Numbered from the stretch's first letter, positions 15,969-27,331 are shown. The stretch: DNA of 64,000 bases from Lautropia sp. (GCA_030532895.1 JAUNKF010000002.1:1-64000), one strand, 5' to 3'. Translations and numbers: made by a program. Notes: generated from the letters alone by a model not told the origin.

Positions 15969-17588
15969 TCAGCCCTTGAAAAAGCCGAGCAGTGCGCGGG
16001 TGGCTTGATCCAGGTTGCTGTCGCTGCCGCCGGCCAGCGCGGCTTCCACCGACTTGGCCATCACCTTCCCATATTCCACGCCGAACTGATCGAAGGCGTT
16101 GAGGCCGATGACGACGGCGGCCACGAAGGTGGCATGCTCGTAAGCGGCCAGGAGCGCACCGACCGAATGGGCGTCGATGGTGGGTAGCATCAGCACGGTA
16201 CTTGGCCGGTTGCCGGGGAAGGCTTTGTGCCAGTCTTCACCGGCGGCTTCGTTCGGCAGTGGTCTGCCCAGTGCCAGCGCGGCACTTTGGGCCAGGCAGT
16301 TGGCCACCAGGATACGGTGACGTTCATCGTTGCTGCCGGCGAGCGAATCCGGATCCGGCTGGCGTGCGATGATGAAATCCACCGGCACCACATCCGGCCC
16401 CTGGTGCAGCTGCTGGAAGAAGGAATGCTGGGCATTGGTGCCCGACACGCCCCAGATGACGGGCGAGCTGATGTATTGCAGCTGCGAACCATCGATTTTG
16501 GCCGACTTGCCATTGCTTTCCATGATCAGCTGCTGAAGGTAGGCAGGCAGCAGACGCAAGCGTTCGGCGTAAGGGATGATGGCCTGACTGGTGCAATCCT
16601 CGACGTTGCGGTTCCAGATGCTGACCAAGCCCATCCAGACGGGCAGGTTCTGCTCGAAGGGGGTCTGGATGAAATGCTGATCCATCGCAGCGGCGCCATC
16701 GAGCAGCTGCTCGTAGGCGTCGGGGCCGCAGGCGATGGCGATGGATGCCCCCACGGCTGACCATAGTGAATAGCGACCACCGACCCAATCCCAGAAATGC
16801 AGGATCTGATCGGTTGGAATGCCATATTGCTCGGCGGCTGCCAGGTTGGCCGTGACGCCGATCAGATGTTTCATGGCGGCGGCACGGTCGGCATCACCTG
16901 AGCGCAACCAGTGAATGGCCGCCTCGGCGTTGGCCAGCGTTTCTCGGGTGGTGAAGGTTTTGGAGACGACGAGAAAGGCCGTGGTGGCCGGGTCGAGCCC
17001 TTGCAGATGCCGGGCCAGATCAGCCGGGTCGACGTTGGCCACGAAGCGGACATCAGGGCTGTCGGATTTGGCCAGGGCGTCACAGACCAGACGTGGCCCC
17101 AGATCCGAGCCGCCGATGCCAATGCAGACGAGCGCGCGTAGGGGCTGACCCGTATGACCTTGTAGCCCACCTTCCCGGAAGCGCCGGGCCAGCTCGATCA
17201 CCCGGTGGCGTTCGGCCTCTGCCAGCGCGTTGGCCTGGGGGTTCAGCGACGCGTTGCGCAGCGCCGTGTGCAGCACTGGCCGTCCTTCGGTGGTGTTGAT
17301 CACCTCGCCCGCGAACATCAGTTGGCGCGCATCTTCGAGGCGGGCACTTCGGGCGAGCGCCATCAGCGCCTGAACGGCCCGGTGGTCGATGTGCTGTTTG
17401 CTGAAATCGGCGATCAGGCCAGCCGCTTCGCGACGGAACTGCGCCGGCCGGGCCGGGTCATCGAGCAGCGTGCGTAGCGGGATATCCGCCAGACGGCGAC
17501 CCTCACGCTGCAGGTTTCTCCAGGCGGCCCGACGTGCGCCAATGTTGATACGGGCGTTGGCTGATCGCTTTGTTTGCATGTTGTCCAT
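15969..17588 (-). CDS. pgi: Glucose-6-phosphate isomerase
   Basis: A 539-residue enzyme interconverting glucose-6-P and fructose-6-P. Signatures: VCIGIGGSDLGP, VSKTFTTRETLANA, GGRYSLWSAVGASIA, MESNGKS (catalytic Glu region), GTNAQHSFFQQLHQG (catalytic His) and the C-terminal FDQFGVEYGKVMAK (catalytic Lys). Length and all motifs are normal. The start ATG has no evident Shine-Dalgarno; an ATG at 17579 is an alternative. Confidence 0.97.
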   Translation of the reverse strand: MDNMQTKRSANARINIGARRAAWRNLQREGRRLADIPLRTLLDDPARPAQFRREAAGLIADFSKQHIDHRAVQALMALARSARLEDARQLMFAGEVINTTEGRPVLHTALRNASLNPQANALAEAERHRVIELARRFREGGLQGHTGQPLRALVCIGIGGSDLGPRLVCDALAKSDSPDVRFVANVDPADLARHLQGLDPATTAFLVVSKTFTTRETLANAEAAIHWLRSGDADRAAAMKHLIGVTANLAAAEQYGIPTDQILHFWDWVGGRYSLWSAVGASIAIACGPDAYEQLLDGAAAMDQHFIQTPFEQNLPVWMGLVSIWNRNVEDCTSQAIIPYAERLRLLPAYLQQLIMESNGKSAKIDGSQLQYISSPVIWGVSGTNAQHSFFQQLHQGPDVVPVDFIIARQPDPDSLAGSNDERHRILVANCLAQSAALALGRPLPNEAAGEDWHKAFPGNRPSTVLMLPTIDAHSVGALLAAYEHATFVAAVVIGLNAFDQFGVEYGKVMAKSVEAALAGGSDSNLDQATRALLGFFKG

Positions 17589-17686
17589 GACGGGGAGACC
17601 GCGACGAGGCGGGGTCGGTTAGAAGCAGACTTGACAGGCCACCAGGTGGATCGATCGCTGTGACGTGGTGAACAGGAGGAGACTGT

Positions 17687-17833
17687 ATGAAGATCAGCCT
17701 TTGGAATCGGGTGGACAGCGATGAGACGCCGCGGTGGCGGCACTGGGAATCATGGTGCCACAAGCCGTGGCACGCCGTGAGAGAACCCCGGCACAAGCAG
17801 GTGGTCTGCACACATGGTTGTGCAACAAGTTAG
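17687..17833 (+). CDS. Candidate small protein, 48 residues, Trp/His-rich
   Basis: A short open frame with an excellent ribosome site (AGGAGGAGA, 17674-17682) five bases before ATG. The product begins MKISLWNRVDSDETPRW and is rich in Trp (5) and His (6), with three Cys; there is no signal or membrane helix. A consensus TTGACA (17631-17636) lies upstream but its -10 is poor. It lies between divergent pgi and convergent DUF423, ending six bases before the latter's stop. I do not recognise a family. Support is the ribosome site and position only. Confidence 0.45.
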   Translation: MKISLWNRVDSDETPRWRHWESWCHKPWHAVREPRHKQVVCTHGCATS

Positions 17834-17839
17834 ATAATG

Positions 17840-18271
17840 TTACGCCTTTCGGGTTTTGCTGCAACAACGGCGGCAGGCTGCCCACACGAGCATGACCCAG
17901 CCGGCCAGAAAGCAGCTGCCCCCGATGGGCGTCAGCATGCCCAGTGGCCGGGTTTCGGTCAGTGCCAGCGCGTAGAGGCTGCCTGAGAACAGCAGGATGC
18001 CGGCCACGAAAAGGCCGCCCGCCCACCTCAGTGCCGTGCGCGGCAGGTGGGGCGAGAGCGCCGCCAGCACCAGGAGCGCCAGCGCGTGATAGATCTGATA
18101 GCGCACGGCGATTTCATACACGCCCAGCATGTGGTCGGACAGCACGGCTCGCAGCCCGTGCGACCCCATGGCGCCAGCCGCCACCCCCAGGCCGGCAAAG
18201 AGCGCGCCGGCGGCGAGTAGGCGGGGGCAGAAGGGGGCACGGGGGGCAGGTGAGGTGTCGGTCGTTGTCAT
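17840..18271 (-). CDS. DUF423 family small membrane protein
   Basis: A 143-residue protein with four predicted helices. The N-terminal AAGALFAGLGVAAGAMGSHGLR and the later GGLFVAGILLFSGSLYALALTETRPLGMLTPIGG are the conserved wording of DUF423 (YgdD-like) proteins. Function is unknown. It lies downstream of uvrA on the same strand with a 185-bp spacer, so read-through is possible. Confidence 0.85.
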   Translation of the reverse strand: MTTTDTSPAPRAPFCPRLLAAGALFAGLGVAAGAMGSHGLRAVLSDHMLGVYEIAVRYQIYHALALLVLAALSPHLPRTALRWAGGLFVAGILLFSGSLYALALTETRPLGMLTPIGGSCFLAGWVMLVWAACRRCCSKTRKA

Positions 18272-18455
18272 GATGGTTTTGTCAAGGAAGGAGGTTGCTC
18301 GTTATCGGGCGCCCAGTACAAAACGGGCACGTGCTTGCCGTAGTATCAGCTCGAGTGGATGCCGAGCTTTTGTATCGCGTCAGCTGTCATCAGAGCATCC
18401 TATGGCAACATGGCTTTCGCTGGCATGACGGGGTGTCATCTCGGCGTCGGTGGGG

Positions 18456-21400
18456 TCAGCGGTTTTGGGCATGGCCCTCCACCTGCTTGAAAAAACCCCG
18501 CAGCATCTTGCCCGTGTGGGTCTTGGCGGCGCGGGCCAGTTGGCGGGGCGGGGCTTCGGCCACGACCTGGCCGCCAGCCACGCCGCCCTCGGGGCCGATG
18601 TCGATGAGCCAGTCGGCTTCCGCCCAGATCGTCTGGTTGTGTTCGATGACGAGCACGGTGTTGCCGGCTTCCACCAGCCGGTGCAGGACGTGGACGAGTT
18701 TTTCCACGTCGGCCATGTGCAGGCCCACGGTGGGTTCATCCAGCACGTAGAAGGTGCCACCGTCGTGAATCTCACCCTGGTGGCCGGCCTTGCGGGCGCG
18801 GGCGCGCGTCATGGCCTGGGCTTTGGCGTCGCGCAGCGGGTCGGCCGTTTCCGTGAGTGTGCGCACTTTGGTGAGTTCCGTCACGAGCTTGATGCGCTGG
18901 GCTTCGCCGCCCGAGAGGGTGGGGCTTTGCTGGCCGAGCGTCAGGTAGCCGAGGCCCACGTCCTGAAGGAGCTTGAGCGGGTGGGCGATGGATCGGTAGG
19001 GGGCAAAGTAATCGAGGGCTTCGTCCACCGTCATGCCGAGCACGTCGGCGATGGATTTGCCGTTGAGCTTGACCTGATTGGTTTCGGCATCGAAGCGGCC
19101 GCCGTGGCAGACATCGCAGAGCACGCGCACATCGGGCAGAAAGTTCATCTCGATGGTGCGCACGCCCTGGCCTTCGCAGGCCGGGCAGCGGCCGCCCGCA
19201 GTGTTGAAGGAAAAGCGCGAGGCGGTATAGCCGCGTAGCCGGGCTTCGCTGGTGTCGGCAAAGAGGCGGCGGATGGCATCCCAGAAGCCCACGTAGGTGG
19301 CGGGCGTGGAGCGCGGGGTTTTGCCGATGGGGGTCTGATCCACTTCCAGCACGCGCTGGATGCCTTCCCAGCCGGTGAGTGCATCGCAGTGGGGCAGGGC
19401 TTCCTTGTCGCCGCTCAGCCGCCGTTGCAGGGCGTCCAGCAGCACGTCTCGGGCGAAGGTGGATTTGCCCGAGCCGGACACGCCCGTCACCACCGTGAGG
19501 CGTTTCAGCGGAATGCGGGCTGATGCGGATTTGAGGTTGTGCAGGCGGGCGCCTTCGAGCCTCACCGAGGGTGTGGTGTCGTCCACCGGGCGGTGGGGCG
19601 TTTTGGGCAGCGCCGGTGGGGCTTTGAGGAAGCGGCCGGTGAGGCTGGCGGGGTTCTCGGCCAGCTCGTCCATCGTGCCGGTGGCAATGATGCGCCCACC
19701 CAGTCGGCCGGCGCCCGGCCCGATGTCGATCAGATGATCGGCGCGGGCGATGGTTTCCTCGTCATGTTCGACGACCAGCAGCGTGTTGCCTTTCTGGCGC
19801 AGCTTGTCGAGGGTGTCGAGCAGCATCAGGTTGTCGCGTGGGTGCAGGCCGATGGTGGGTTCATCGAGCACATAGCAGACGCCTTGCAGGTTCGAGCCAA
19901 GCTGGCCGGCCAGCCGGATGCGCTGTGATTCGCCGCCAGACAATGAGGGGGCTGATCGGTCGAGTGTCAGATAACCGAGGCCCACGTCGACGAGAAACTG
20001 CAACCGGTTGCGGATTTCGGCCAGGATGCCGTCGGCGATCTCGTGCTGCCGCCGGTCGAAGTGCTTGCCTTGCGCGCCCACCCAGACGAGGGCATCCTGC
20101 ACCGAACGGGCCGTGACATCGGCAATGGATTCGTCGCCCAAGCGCACATGCAGGGCCACCGGGTTCAGCCGCTGGCCGTGGCAGGCAGGGCAGGGTTCGT
20201 CGGTGTAGGTGACGCCGGCATCGGTTTCACCTTCCAGCCCTGGCGTCAGCTCGTCGGTCTTGATCTTGCCCACCACCTTCAGGCCGGTGCCCAGGCAGGC
20301 GGTACACCAGCCGTGTTTGGCGTTGAAGGAGAAGCTGCGCGGGTCAAGCTCGGGGTAGCTGGTGCCGCAGTGGCTGCACGCCCGTTTGGTGCTGAAGAGC
20401 ACGGTGGGCAGCACCGTGTCGAGATCATCCTTCAACTGATCGACATCCGCCAGCAGCATGACGACGCCTTTTCCGTGGTGTAGTGCGGCGTGCAGGTGCT
20501 GGCGAAGTTCGGCCTCGTGGGCGGGGTCGATGCGCAGGTTGGCAACGGGCAGCTCGATGTTGTGCTCGATGTAGCGGTCGATGCGCGGGAAACGGTCGGT
20601 GGGCAGAAAACGTCCATCCACGCGCAGCATCGGAAAGCCCTTGCCCTTGGCCCATTTGGCCAGATCGGTGTAAACACCCTTGCGACCCACGACGAGCGGG
20701 GCCAACAAGCCGATCTCGCGCCCGCGATACTCACGCATGATGCGTGCCGCGATCGCCTCGAAGGATTGCGGCTCGATCGGCGTGCCGTCGTTGGGGCAAT
20801 ACTGGGTGCCGAGCTTCTGGTAAAGCAGCCGCAAAAAGTGATGAATTTCGGTGAGGGTGGCGACGGTGCTCTTGCGGCCACCACGACTTGTGCGCTGCTC
20901 GATGGCGACGGTGGGTGGAATGCCATAGATGCCGTCCACGTCGGGGCGGGAGGCCGGTTGAACGAACTGCCGGGCGTAAGCGTTCAGTGATTCGAGATAG
21001 CGCCGCTGGCCTTCACCAAAGATCACGTCGAAAGCCAGTGTCGATTTGCCGCTGCCCGAGACGCCGGTGATCACCGTCATCTGGTCGCGCGGGATGTCCA
21101 CATCGATGTTCTTCAGGTTGTGCTCGCGCGCGCCGTGCACGTGGATGGCGTGTCGGGCACGGTCACGGGGTTGGCCGCTTTGCCAGATGGCGGCTGGTTC
21201 TTGAACACTTGGTGCGGGTTGGGCGGTGTGATGCCCAACTGCCCGTGCCATCCATTGCGCCATCTCTGAGGCGTGCTTGCGCAGTGCGATGCCGGTGAAG
21301 GAGCTGGGGTTCTTGGCCACGTCCTCGGGGGTGCCGGTGGCCACGACCTGGCCGCCGTGTTCGCCGCCGCCGGGGCCGAGGTCGATCAGCCAGTCGGCTG

Positions 21401-24400
21401 CCGCGATCAGGTCGAGGTTGTGCTCGATGACCAGTACCGAGTGGCCGGCCTGCTGCAAGGCGCGCAGGGCGCGCAGCAGTTTGGCGATGTCGTCAAAATG
21501 CAGACCGGTGGTTGGCTCGTCGAAGAGGTACAGCATGCCGCCCAGCCGGCGCGTGTGCTTGAGGCTGGCACCTTTCTTGCGCGCTTGCTCGGCCGCATCG
21601 GCCAGAAAGCCGGCGAGTTTCAGCCGCTGCGCTTCGCCGCCCGAGAGGGTGGGCACAGGCTGACCCAGTTTCAGATAATCCAGCCCCACGTCCACGAGTG
21701 GCTGCAGGCGGCGGGCGATGTCGGCGCTGCCACTGAAAAAGGCCAGTGCCTGACGCACCGTCATGTCCAGCACATCGACGATGGATGCATCGACTGCGCG
21801 GGCCATCGCGGTTTCGTCACGGCGGCCTTTGAGCCGCACGTCCTGGATTTCGGGGCGGAAGCGTTTGCCGTCGCAATCGGGGCAGCGCAGGTACACGTCC
21901 GACAGGAATTGCATTTCCACATGCTCGAAGCCGTTGCCGTGGCAGGTGGGGCAGCGACCGTCACCGGTGTTGAAGCTGAAGGTGCCGGCCGTGTAGCCGC
22001 GCTCGCGTGCCAGTTCGGTGCTGGCAAACTGCTTGCGGATCAGGTCGAAGGCGCCCACGTAGCTGACAGGATTGCTGCGTGTGGTCTTGCCGATGGGGGA
22101 TTGATCGACGAAGACGACGTTTTCGATCAGTTCGTCGCCTGACAAGCTGTCGTGTTCGCCCGGTGCTTCGGTGGGTTCGCCACGAGCCTTCAGCAGGGCG
22201 GGCAGCAGCACGTCCTGCATCAGCGTGGATTTGCCGCTGCCCGACACGCCGGTGAGGCAGACGAGCCGGGTGAGCGGAATCTCGACATCGATGTGCTTGA
22301 GGTTGTGGGCACGCACGCCTTTCAGACACAAGCGGGGCGTGCCAGGCTCGACGGGTTGCGTGAGGCCGCTGGCCACCTGCTTGCGGCCGGCCAGGTAATC
22401 GGCCGTGAGCGTGCTGGCGGCGGGCAGGGCGCTGGCAGGGCCATCGAAGACGATGTCGCCGCCGCGCTCGCCTGGGCCGGGGCCGATGTCGATGATCCGT
22501 TCGGCGGCAAACATCACCTGCGGATCGTGTTCGACCACCACCAGTGAATTGCCGGCGTCTTTCAGCCGGTGCATGATGCCGATGATCCGATCCATGTCGC
22601 GCGGGTGCAGGCCGATGGAGGGTTCATCGAGAATGAAGAGGGTGTTGACGAGTGAGGTGCCGAGCGCGGTCGTCAGGTTGATGCGCTGCACTTCGCCGCC
22701 CGAGAGGGTGCGGGACTGCCGGTCGAGCGTCAGATAATCCAGCCCCACGTCGCGCAGGAAGCGGAGTCGGGCACGGATTTCGGTCATCAAGAGCAGGGTG
22801 GCTTCGTCGAGTGGCGCGGGCAGCTCGATGTCATCCATCAACCGGGTGAGGCGGTCGATGGGCAGCAACATGATGTCGTGGAGGCTCAGGCCCGGCATGT
22901 CGTCGAGCTGGGTCTGTGTCCAGCGGGTGCCGATCGGCATGAAGCGGCGATAGCGACCGTGTTCGGCCATGCTGGCGGTGCGTTCGCCGATCTCACCAAA
23001 GGCTCGCTGTGCATCCTGCCGGCTGCCCACGCGCCAGAGCATCGCTTCGGGCTTCAGCCGTGCGCCGTGGCAGGCAGGGCAGGTGGTGTAGGAGCGGTAT
23101 TTGGAGAGCAGCACGCGGATGTGCATCTTGTAGGCTTTGCTCTCCAGCCAGTTGAAGAAATGGCGGATGCCATACCACTGTCGCTTCCAGTCACCGCGCC
23201 AGTCGGGCGCACCTTCGATCACCCAGCGCTGCTGCTCTTCGGGCAGCCGATACCACGGTGTGTGCACGTCGATGCCGGCCGCCTTGGCGTGCTGCATCAG
23301 CTCGTCCTGTGCCTCCTTGAAACTGGGCGTCTGCCACGGTTTGACGGCACCATCGGCCAGTGATTTGTGCCCATCGGGGATGACCAGATCCAGATCCAGC
23401 CCGATCACGCGGCCAAAGCCGCGGCAGGTATCGCAGGCGCCCAGTGGCGAGTTGAAGGAAAAGAGGCTGGGGCTGGGGGCGGTGTAGGCGATGTCGCAGC
23501 TGGCGCAGGCAAATTGTGCGCTGTAACGCCAGGGCGGCAGCTCCTGGCCTTCGTCATCGAGCGGGATGATGCTGATCAGCCCCTTGCCCTTGTCGAGGGC
23601 GGCTTCGAGGCTGCCCGCCAGCCGGTCGGGGGTGACGGTGCTGGCCCGGAAGCGGTCGGCGATGACGGTGAGCCTGAGCGGCGGAGACAGGGCGGCACGT
23701 TCGTCGGCGTGGCTGACTCGGGCGGCCTTGGTCTTGGTGGCTGCGCTTTTGGCAGTTTTGGCCGATTGGGTTGTCTTGCCAGCCTTGCCCTTTTTGCCGG
23801 CTTTGGTGGCCCCCGTGCCTTCCGCCGGATTGGCCTCGTCCTCGACGGGCAGCACTTCCCGGTGGTGGATGCGGGTGTAGCCCTGCGCGCTGAGCTGGGC
23901 CAGCACGTCGTCTTCATCGAAGCCCGCCGGCACCTTGACGTTGAAGGTCAGCAAGAGCCGTGGGTCGCCGGCTTCGGCCGCGCGGGCATGAAGATCGTGG
24001 CTGATGCTGCTGACATCATCCACGCGCACGGGTTGGGCACACTGCCGGCAATAGAGCGTCGCGGCATGCGCCATCAGGAGCTTCAGGTGGTCGTTCAGCT
24101 CGGTCATCGTGCCGACGGTGGATCGGGAGGTGCGCACCGGGTTCGTCTGGTCGATGGCGATGGCCGGCGGCACACCGTCGATGCTGTCCACCTGCGGGCG
24201 ATCCATCCGGTCGAGAAACTGGCGGGCATAGGCCGAGAAGGTCTCGACGTAACGCCGCTGGCCTTCGGCATAGAGGGTGTCGAAAACCAGCGAGGATTTG
24301 CCGCTGCCCGACACGCCGGTGACGACGACGAGCTGGCCGGTGGGCAGATCGAGGTCGAGATTTTTCAGGTTGTTCTGGCGGGCGCCCCGAATGCGGATGG

Positions 24401-24470
24401 GCGGGGCGGTGTCGGCGGGCACGGCGGGGCGCTTGGCAGGGGCGGGGGGGCTGGAGCGGCGGGCAGTCAC
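18456..24470 (-). CDS. uvrA: Double-length UvrA-like excinuclease ATPase
   Basis: About 2004 residues, twice the usual 940. Two complete UvrA units are joined head to tail (about 1-1080 and 1110-2004), giving four ABC modules. Walker A motifs (GVSGSGKS) fall near residues 53, 742, 1140 and 1665; LSGGE signatures near 587, 941, 1510 and 1850, each followed by a LDEP- or FDEP-type Walker B. Zn-finger Cys pairs are visible in both units ([44 protein letters not shown]). Unit 1 also has a Lys/Ala-rich linker absent from normal UvrA. UvrA finds bulky DNA damage and loads UvrB. Such long forms are, as I recall, annotated in some Burkholderiales. The start is uncertain: the frame is open to 24794, and the GTG at 24470 was chosen because homology begins soon after; no ribosome site is visible. 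Confidence 0.85.
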   Translation of the reverse strand: MTARRSSPPAPAKRPAVPADTAPPIRIRGARQNNLKNLDLDLPTGQLVVVTGVSGSGKSSLVFDTLYAEGQRRYVETFSAYARQFLDRMDRPQVDSIDGVPPAIAIDQTNPVRTSRSTVGTMTELNDHLKLLMAHAATLYCRQCAQPVRVDDVSSISHDLHARAAEAGDPRLLLTFNVKVPAGFDEDDVLAQLSAQGYTRIHHREVLPVEDEANPAEGTGATKAGKKGKAGKTTQSAKTAKSAATKTKAARVSHADERAALSPPLRLTVIADRFRASTVTPDRLAGSLEAALDKGKGLISIIPLDDEGQELPPWRYSAQFACASCDIAYTAPSPSLFSFNSPLGACDTCRGFGRVIGLDLDLVIPDGHKSLADGAVKPWQTPSFKEAQDELMQHAKAAGIDVHTPWYRLPEEQQRWVIEGAPDWRGDWKRQWYGIRHFFNWLESKAYKMHIRVLLSKYRSYTTCPACHGARLKPEAMLWRVGSRQDAQRAFGEIGERTASMAEHGRYRRFMPIGTRWTQTQLDDMPGLSLHDIMLLPIDRLTRLMDDIELPAPLDEATLLLMTEIRARLRFLRDVGLDYLTLDRQSRTLSGGEVQRINLTTALGTSLVNTLFILDEPSIGLHPRDMDRIIGIMHRLKDAGNSLVVVEHDPQVMFAAERIIDIGPGPGERGGDIVFDGPASALPAASTLTADYLAGRKQVASGLTQPVEPGTPRLCLKGVRAHNLKHIDVEIPLTRLVCLTGVSGSGKSTLMQDVLLPALLKARGEPTEAPGEHDSLSGDELIENVVFVDQSPIGKTTRSNPVSYVGAFDLIRKQFASTELARERGYTAGTFSFNTGDGRCPTCHGNGFEHVEMQFLSDVYLRCPDCDGKRFRPEIQDVRLKGRRDETAMARAVDASIVDVLDMTVRQALAFFSGSADIARRLQPLVDVGLDYLKLGQPVPTLSGGEAQRLKLAGFLADAAEQARKKGASLKHTRRLGGMLYLFDEPTTGLHFDDIAKLLRALRALQQAGHSVLVIEHNLDLIAAADWLIDLGPGGGEHGGQVVATGTPEDVAKNPSSFTGIALRKHASEMAQWMARAVGHHTAQPAPSVQEPAAIWQSGQPRDRARHAIHVHGAREHNLKNIDVDIPRDQMTVITGVSGSGKSTLAFDVIFGEGQRRYLESLNAYARQFVQPASRPDVDGIYGIPPTVAIEQRTSRGGRKSTVATLTEIHHFLRLLYQKLGTQYCPNDGTPIEPQSFEAIAARIMREYRGREIGLLAPLVVGRKGVYTDLAKWAKGKGFPMLRVDGRFLPTDRFPRIDRYIEHNIELPVANLRIDPAHEAELRQHLHAALHHGKGVVMLLADVDQLKDDLDTVLPTVLFSTKRACSHCGTSYPELDPRSFSFNAKHGWCTACLGTGLKVVGKIKTDELTPGLEGETDAGVTYTDEPCPACHGQRLNPVALHVRLGDESIADVTARSVQDALVWVGAQGKHFDRRQHEIADGILAEIRNRLQFLVDVGLGYLTLDRSAPSLSGGESQRIRLAGQLGSNLQGVCYVLDEPTIGLHPRDNLMLLDTLDKLRQKGNTLLVVEHDEETIARADHLIDIGPGAGRLGGRIIATGTMDELAENPASLTGRFLKAPPALPKTPHRPVDDTTPSVRLEGARLHNLKSASARIPLKRLTVVTGVSGSGKSTFARDVLLDALQRRLSGDKEALPHCDALTGWEGIQRVLEVDQTPIGKTPRSTPATYVGFWDAIRRLFADTSEARLRGYTASRFSFNTAGGRCPACEGQGVRTIEMNFLPDVRVLCDVCHGGRFDAETNQVKLNGKSIADVLGMTVDEALDYFAPYRSIAHPLKLLQDVGLGYLTLGQQSPTLSGGEAQRIKLVTELTKVRTLTETADPLRDAKAQAMTRARARKAGHQGEIHDGGTFYVLDEPTVGLHMADVEKLVHVLHRLVEAGNTVLVIEHNQTIWAEADWLIDIGPEGGVAGGQVVAEAPPRQLARAAKTHTGKMLRGFFKQVEGHAQNR

Positions 24471-24709
24471 GATCGGGGGCGGGCGGGGGAAGAAAGAAGC
24501 TCGATGGGAGAAGGCGTTCACCGGAGCCCTGGGCACGGGAGGACACGGGTGAGCGTGCAGGTGCCGTTCAGGTTGCTGCGTGCCCTGAGGCGAGGGGACG
24601 GGCAATTGTCCGACAGGCGCGCTGACCTTGAGAGGACAGGGGCACGCAGACGCTTCTGAATGGTCTCGATGCTGATAATGGTAGTGGAGATTGACTAGAA
24701 TTCTCCGGA

Positions 24710-24784
24710 GCGTGTCGTGCACGGATGAGCGCCTGCCATCCGCTGATTCGTTCCCGTGGGTGCACCGTGGGCATGAATGACACG
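24710..24784. repeat. Dispersed palindromic element, copy 5
   Basis: Left arm GCGTGTCGTGCAC (24710-24722), core CTGATTCGTTCCC, right arm GCATGAATGACACG (24771-24784). It lies between divergent uvrA and ridA, just ahead of the ridA ribosome site. Confidence 0.6.
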
Positions 24785-24818
24785 TTCCTGCCATTCATCC
24801 AAGATCGGAGGTATTCCC

Positions 24819-25199
24819 ATGTCCACCCCTGTGTCGACCCCCAACGCACCGGCTGCCATCGGCCCCTATTCCCAGGCTGTCCGTGCGGGCAACACCGTCT
24901 ATCTGTCCGGCCAGATTCCGCTCGATCCGCAGACGGGCGAGGTCGTGAGCGGTGGGTTCGAGGCGCAGGTGCATCAGGCGTTTCGCAACCTGAAGGCCGT
25001 GGTCGAGGCATCGGGCGGTCGGCTGGATCAGGTCGTGCGGCTGGGCCTGTACCTGACCGATCTGAACCAGTTTGCCGTGGTCAACACGATCATGGCCGAG
25101 TATTTCCAGGCGCCGTATCCGGCCCGTTCCACCGTGGGTGTGGCCAGCCTCCCGAAGGGCGTGCCCTTCGAGGTCGAGGCCATCGTCGTCATCGAATAA
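24819..25199 (+). CDS. ridA: RidA family reactive-intermediate deaminase
   Basis: A 126-residue RidA/YjgF protein that hydrolyses reactive enamine/imine intermediates made by PLP enzymes. Signatures: APAAIGPYSQAVRAGNTVYLSGQIPLDP near the N terminus, FRNLKAVVEASGG, the catalytic Arg in PYPARSTVGVASLPKG and the final VEAIVVIE. The ATG at 24819 follows CGGAGG at good spacing. recG begins 12 bp downstream, so the two are probably co-transcribed. Confidence 0.95.
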   Translation: MSTPVSTPNAPAAIGPYSQAVRAGNTVYLSGQIPLDPQTGEVVSGGFEAQVHQAFRNLKAVVEASGGRLDQVVRLGLYLTDLNQFAVVNTIMAEYFQAPYPARSTVGVASLPKGVPFEVEAIVVIE

Positions 25200-25211
25200 G
25201 CGCGGACGCGC

Positions 25212-27290
25212 ATGGCGTCGCCGGCCAAGTCCTCTTCTGCCCAGGCATCGTCGGCCAAGGTGCGCGATGGCTCGGCCGTGCTGGCCAAGCTGGGCTTGCA
25301 GCGGCAGGAGGAGCTGTTGCTGCACCTGCCGTTACGCTATGAGGATGAAACCCGGCTCACACCCATTGCCGCGTTGCTCAACGGCAGTACGGCCCAGATC
25401 CAGGCGCGGGTGTTGAAGGCCGAGGTGACGAGCGGGCGGGGGCGTCGTGCGCTGCAGGTGCAGGTGGCCGATGAGAGCGGCGAGTTGCAGCTGCGCTTTC
25501 TGCATTTTTATCCGTCGCAACTGAGCCAGCTGGTGCCAGGCAAGCTGGTGCGTGCCTTCGGCGAGTTGCGGGTGGGTCTCTTCGGTCGCGAGATGGTGCA
25601 TCCTCGCTACCGGATCGTGACGGCAGAGACGCCGCTGCCCGATCGGCTCACGCCGATCTACCCGACGGTGGCGGGGTTGGGCCAGAACCTGCTGCGTCGG
25701 GAAATCGAGCGGGCGCTGGCCGTGCACCAGTGGGACGACACGCTGCCGGCAGACTGGCTGGATGCGGCCGGTGTGTCGGGGCTGCCATCCTTGGCCGAGG
25801 CGCTGCGTGTCATCCACCACCCGCCGCCCGGCACCGATCTGCAGGCGCTGACAGACCGGCAGCACCCGGCCTGCCAGCGGGTGATTCTGGAGGAGCTGGT
25901 CGCGCAGCAACTGTCGCTGCGTCATGCCCGTCAATTGCGGGCGGCACAGCGGGGGCAGCCGTTGGTGAACCGGCAGCTCGAACAGGGGTTGATGGCAAGC
26001 CTGCCCTTCGGCCTGACGGCTGCCCAGCAGCGGGTTTGCAACGAGATTGCGGCCGATCTGGCCAAAACGCAGCCGATGAACCGGCTGTTGCAGGGCGATG
26101 TGGGCAGCGGCAAGACCGTCGTGGCGGCATTGGCGACGCTCGTGGCGGTGGGGTCTGGCTGGCAGGCCACGCTGATGGCGCCCACCGAGATCCTTGCGCG
26201 CCAGCATCACGAGCGCTTGCTGCCTTGGCTGGCACCGCTGGGGGTTCGCGTGGGCTGGTTGGCCGGTTCCCTCACGCCCGCTGCCAAACGCCAGGTGAAG
26301 CAGGCGGTGGCCGCGGGTGAGATCGATGTGCTGATCGGCACCCATGCGCTGATCGAGGATTCGGTGGTGTTTCCGCGGCTGGCCTTGTCCATCGTCGATG
26401 AGCAGCATCGCTTCGGTGTGGCGCAGCGACTGGCGTTGCGAGGTGGCGAGGAGAGCGGGCAGGGCTGCCTGCCGCATCAGCTGATGATGACGGCCACGCC
26501 CATTCCACGCACGTTGGCGATGACCTTTTATGCCGATTTGGATGTATCCGTGATCGATGAGCTGCCGCCGGGCCGTCAACCCGTGGCCACCAAGCTGGTA
26601 TCGGACGGGCGCCGTGATGAGGTGGTGGAGAGCCTGGGCCGTTGGGTGGCCGAGGGCAAGCAGGCGTACTGGGTGTGCCCGTTGGTGGAAGAGTCCGAGG
26701 CGCTGGATTTGCAAAATGCCATCGATACCCGTGAGCAATTGCAGGCGGCGCTGCCTTCGGTACGGGTAGGGCTGGTGCATGGCCGGATGTCGGCATCGGA
26801 GAAGGAGGCCACGATGGTGGCTTTCAAGGCGGGAGCGCTGGATCTGCTGGTGGCAACCACGGTGATCGAGGTGGGGGTCGATGTGCCGAATGCGAGCCTG
26901 ATGGTGATCGAACACGCCGAGCGCTTTGGTCTGTCGCAGCTTCACCAGTTGCGGGGGCGCGTGGGACGCGGCTCGCAGCAGAGCTTCTGCATGCTGCTCT
27001 ACCGGCATCCGGCCGGTGCCATTGCGCGAGAGCGGCTGGCCACGATGCGCGAGACGCAGGATGGCTTCGAGATTGCCCGGCGCGATCTGGCGCTGCGTGG
27101 GCCGGGTGAGTTGCTGGGCTCGCGTCAGTCGGGGGCGATGTTGCTGCGCTTTGCCGATCTCAGTCGCGACACGGCGCTGGTCGAAACGGCGCATGAGCTG
27201 GCCGACAAGCTGCTGGCTGCCAGGCCCGATGTCGTGGCGGCGCACTTGGCGCGTTGGTTGGGACATCGCGAGCGTTTTCTGGATGCCTGA
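25212..27290 (+). CDS. recG: ATP-dependent DNA helicase RecG
   Basis: A 692-residue helicase that remodels stalled forks and Holliday junctions. An N-terminal wedge (OB fold) domain includes LLLHLPLRYEDET. Helicase motifs follow: LLQGDVGSGKTVVAALA (I), MAPTEILARQHHERL (Ia), VDEQHRFG (II), TATPIPRTLAMT (III), VHGRMSASEKE, TTVIEVGVDVPNA (V) and QLRGRVGRG (VI). The TRG-type C-terminal region is present. It starts 12 bp after ridA; oxyR follows after 163 bp. Confidence 0.97.
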   Translation: MASPAKSSSAQASSAKVRDGSAVLAKLGLQRQEELLLHLPLRYEDETRLTPIAALLNGSTAQIQARVLKAEVTSGRGRRALQVQVADESGELQLRFLHFYPSQLSQLVPGKLVRAFGELRVGLFGREMVHPRYRIVTAETPLPDRLTPIYPTVAGLGQNLLRREIERALAVHQWDDTLPADWLDAAGVSGLPSLAEALRVIHHPPPGTDLQALTDRQHPACQRVILEELVAQQLSLRHARQLRAAQRGQPLVNRQLEQGLMASLPFGLTAAQQRVCNEIAADLAKTQPMNRLLQGDVGSGKTVVAALATLVAVGSGWQATLMAPTEILARQHHERLLPWLAPLGVRVGWLAGSLTPAAKRQVKQAVAAGEIDVLIGTHALIEDSVVFPRLALSIVDEQHRFGVAQRLALRGGEESGQGCLPHQLMMTATPIPRTLAMTFYADLDVSVIDELPPGRQPVATKLVSDGRRDEVVESLGRWVAEGKQAYWVCPLVEESEALDLQNAIDTREQLQAALPSVRVGLVHGRMSASEKEATMVAFKAGALDLLVATTVIEVGVDVPNASLMVIEHAERFGLSQLHQLRGRVGRGSQQSFCMLLYRHPAGAIARERLATMRETQDGFEIARRDLALRGPGELLGSRQSGAMLLRFADLSRDTALVETAHELADKLLAARPDVVAAHLARWLGHRERFLDA

Positions 27291-27331
27291 CGCCGGTGCT
27301 TGGCACCTCGTGGATGCCCGCCTTGTCCGTG

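Noticed and set aside
23367-24659. 430-codon plus-strand frame opposite uvrA
   Set aside because: Shadow of uvrA; no ribosome site, no family wording.
18456-24794. The long uvrA frame as two separate genes
   Set aside because: There is no stop or frame change between the two units and the linker (about residues 1080-1110) is continuous, so one fused gene is the direct reading.
24471-24794. N-terminal 108-residue extension of UvrA
   Set aside because: The translated extension is Pro/His/Ser-rich without family resemblance and overlaps the ridA upstream region and a repeat copy; the GTG at 24470 is more plausible.
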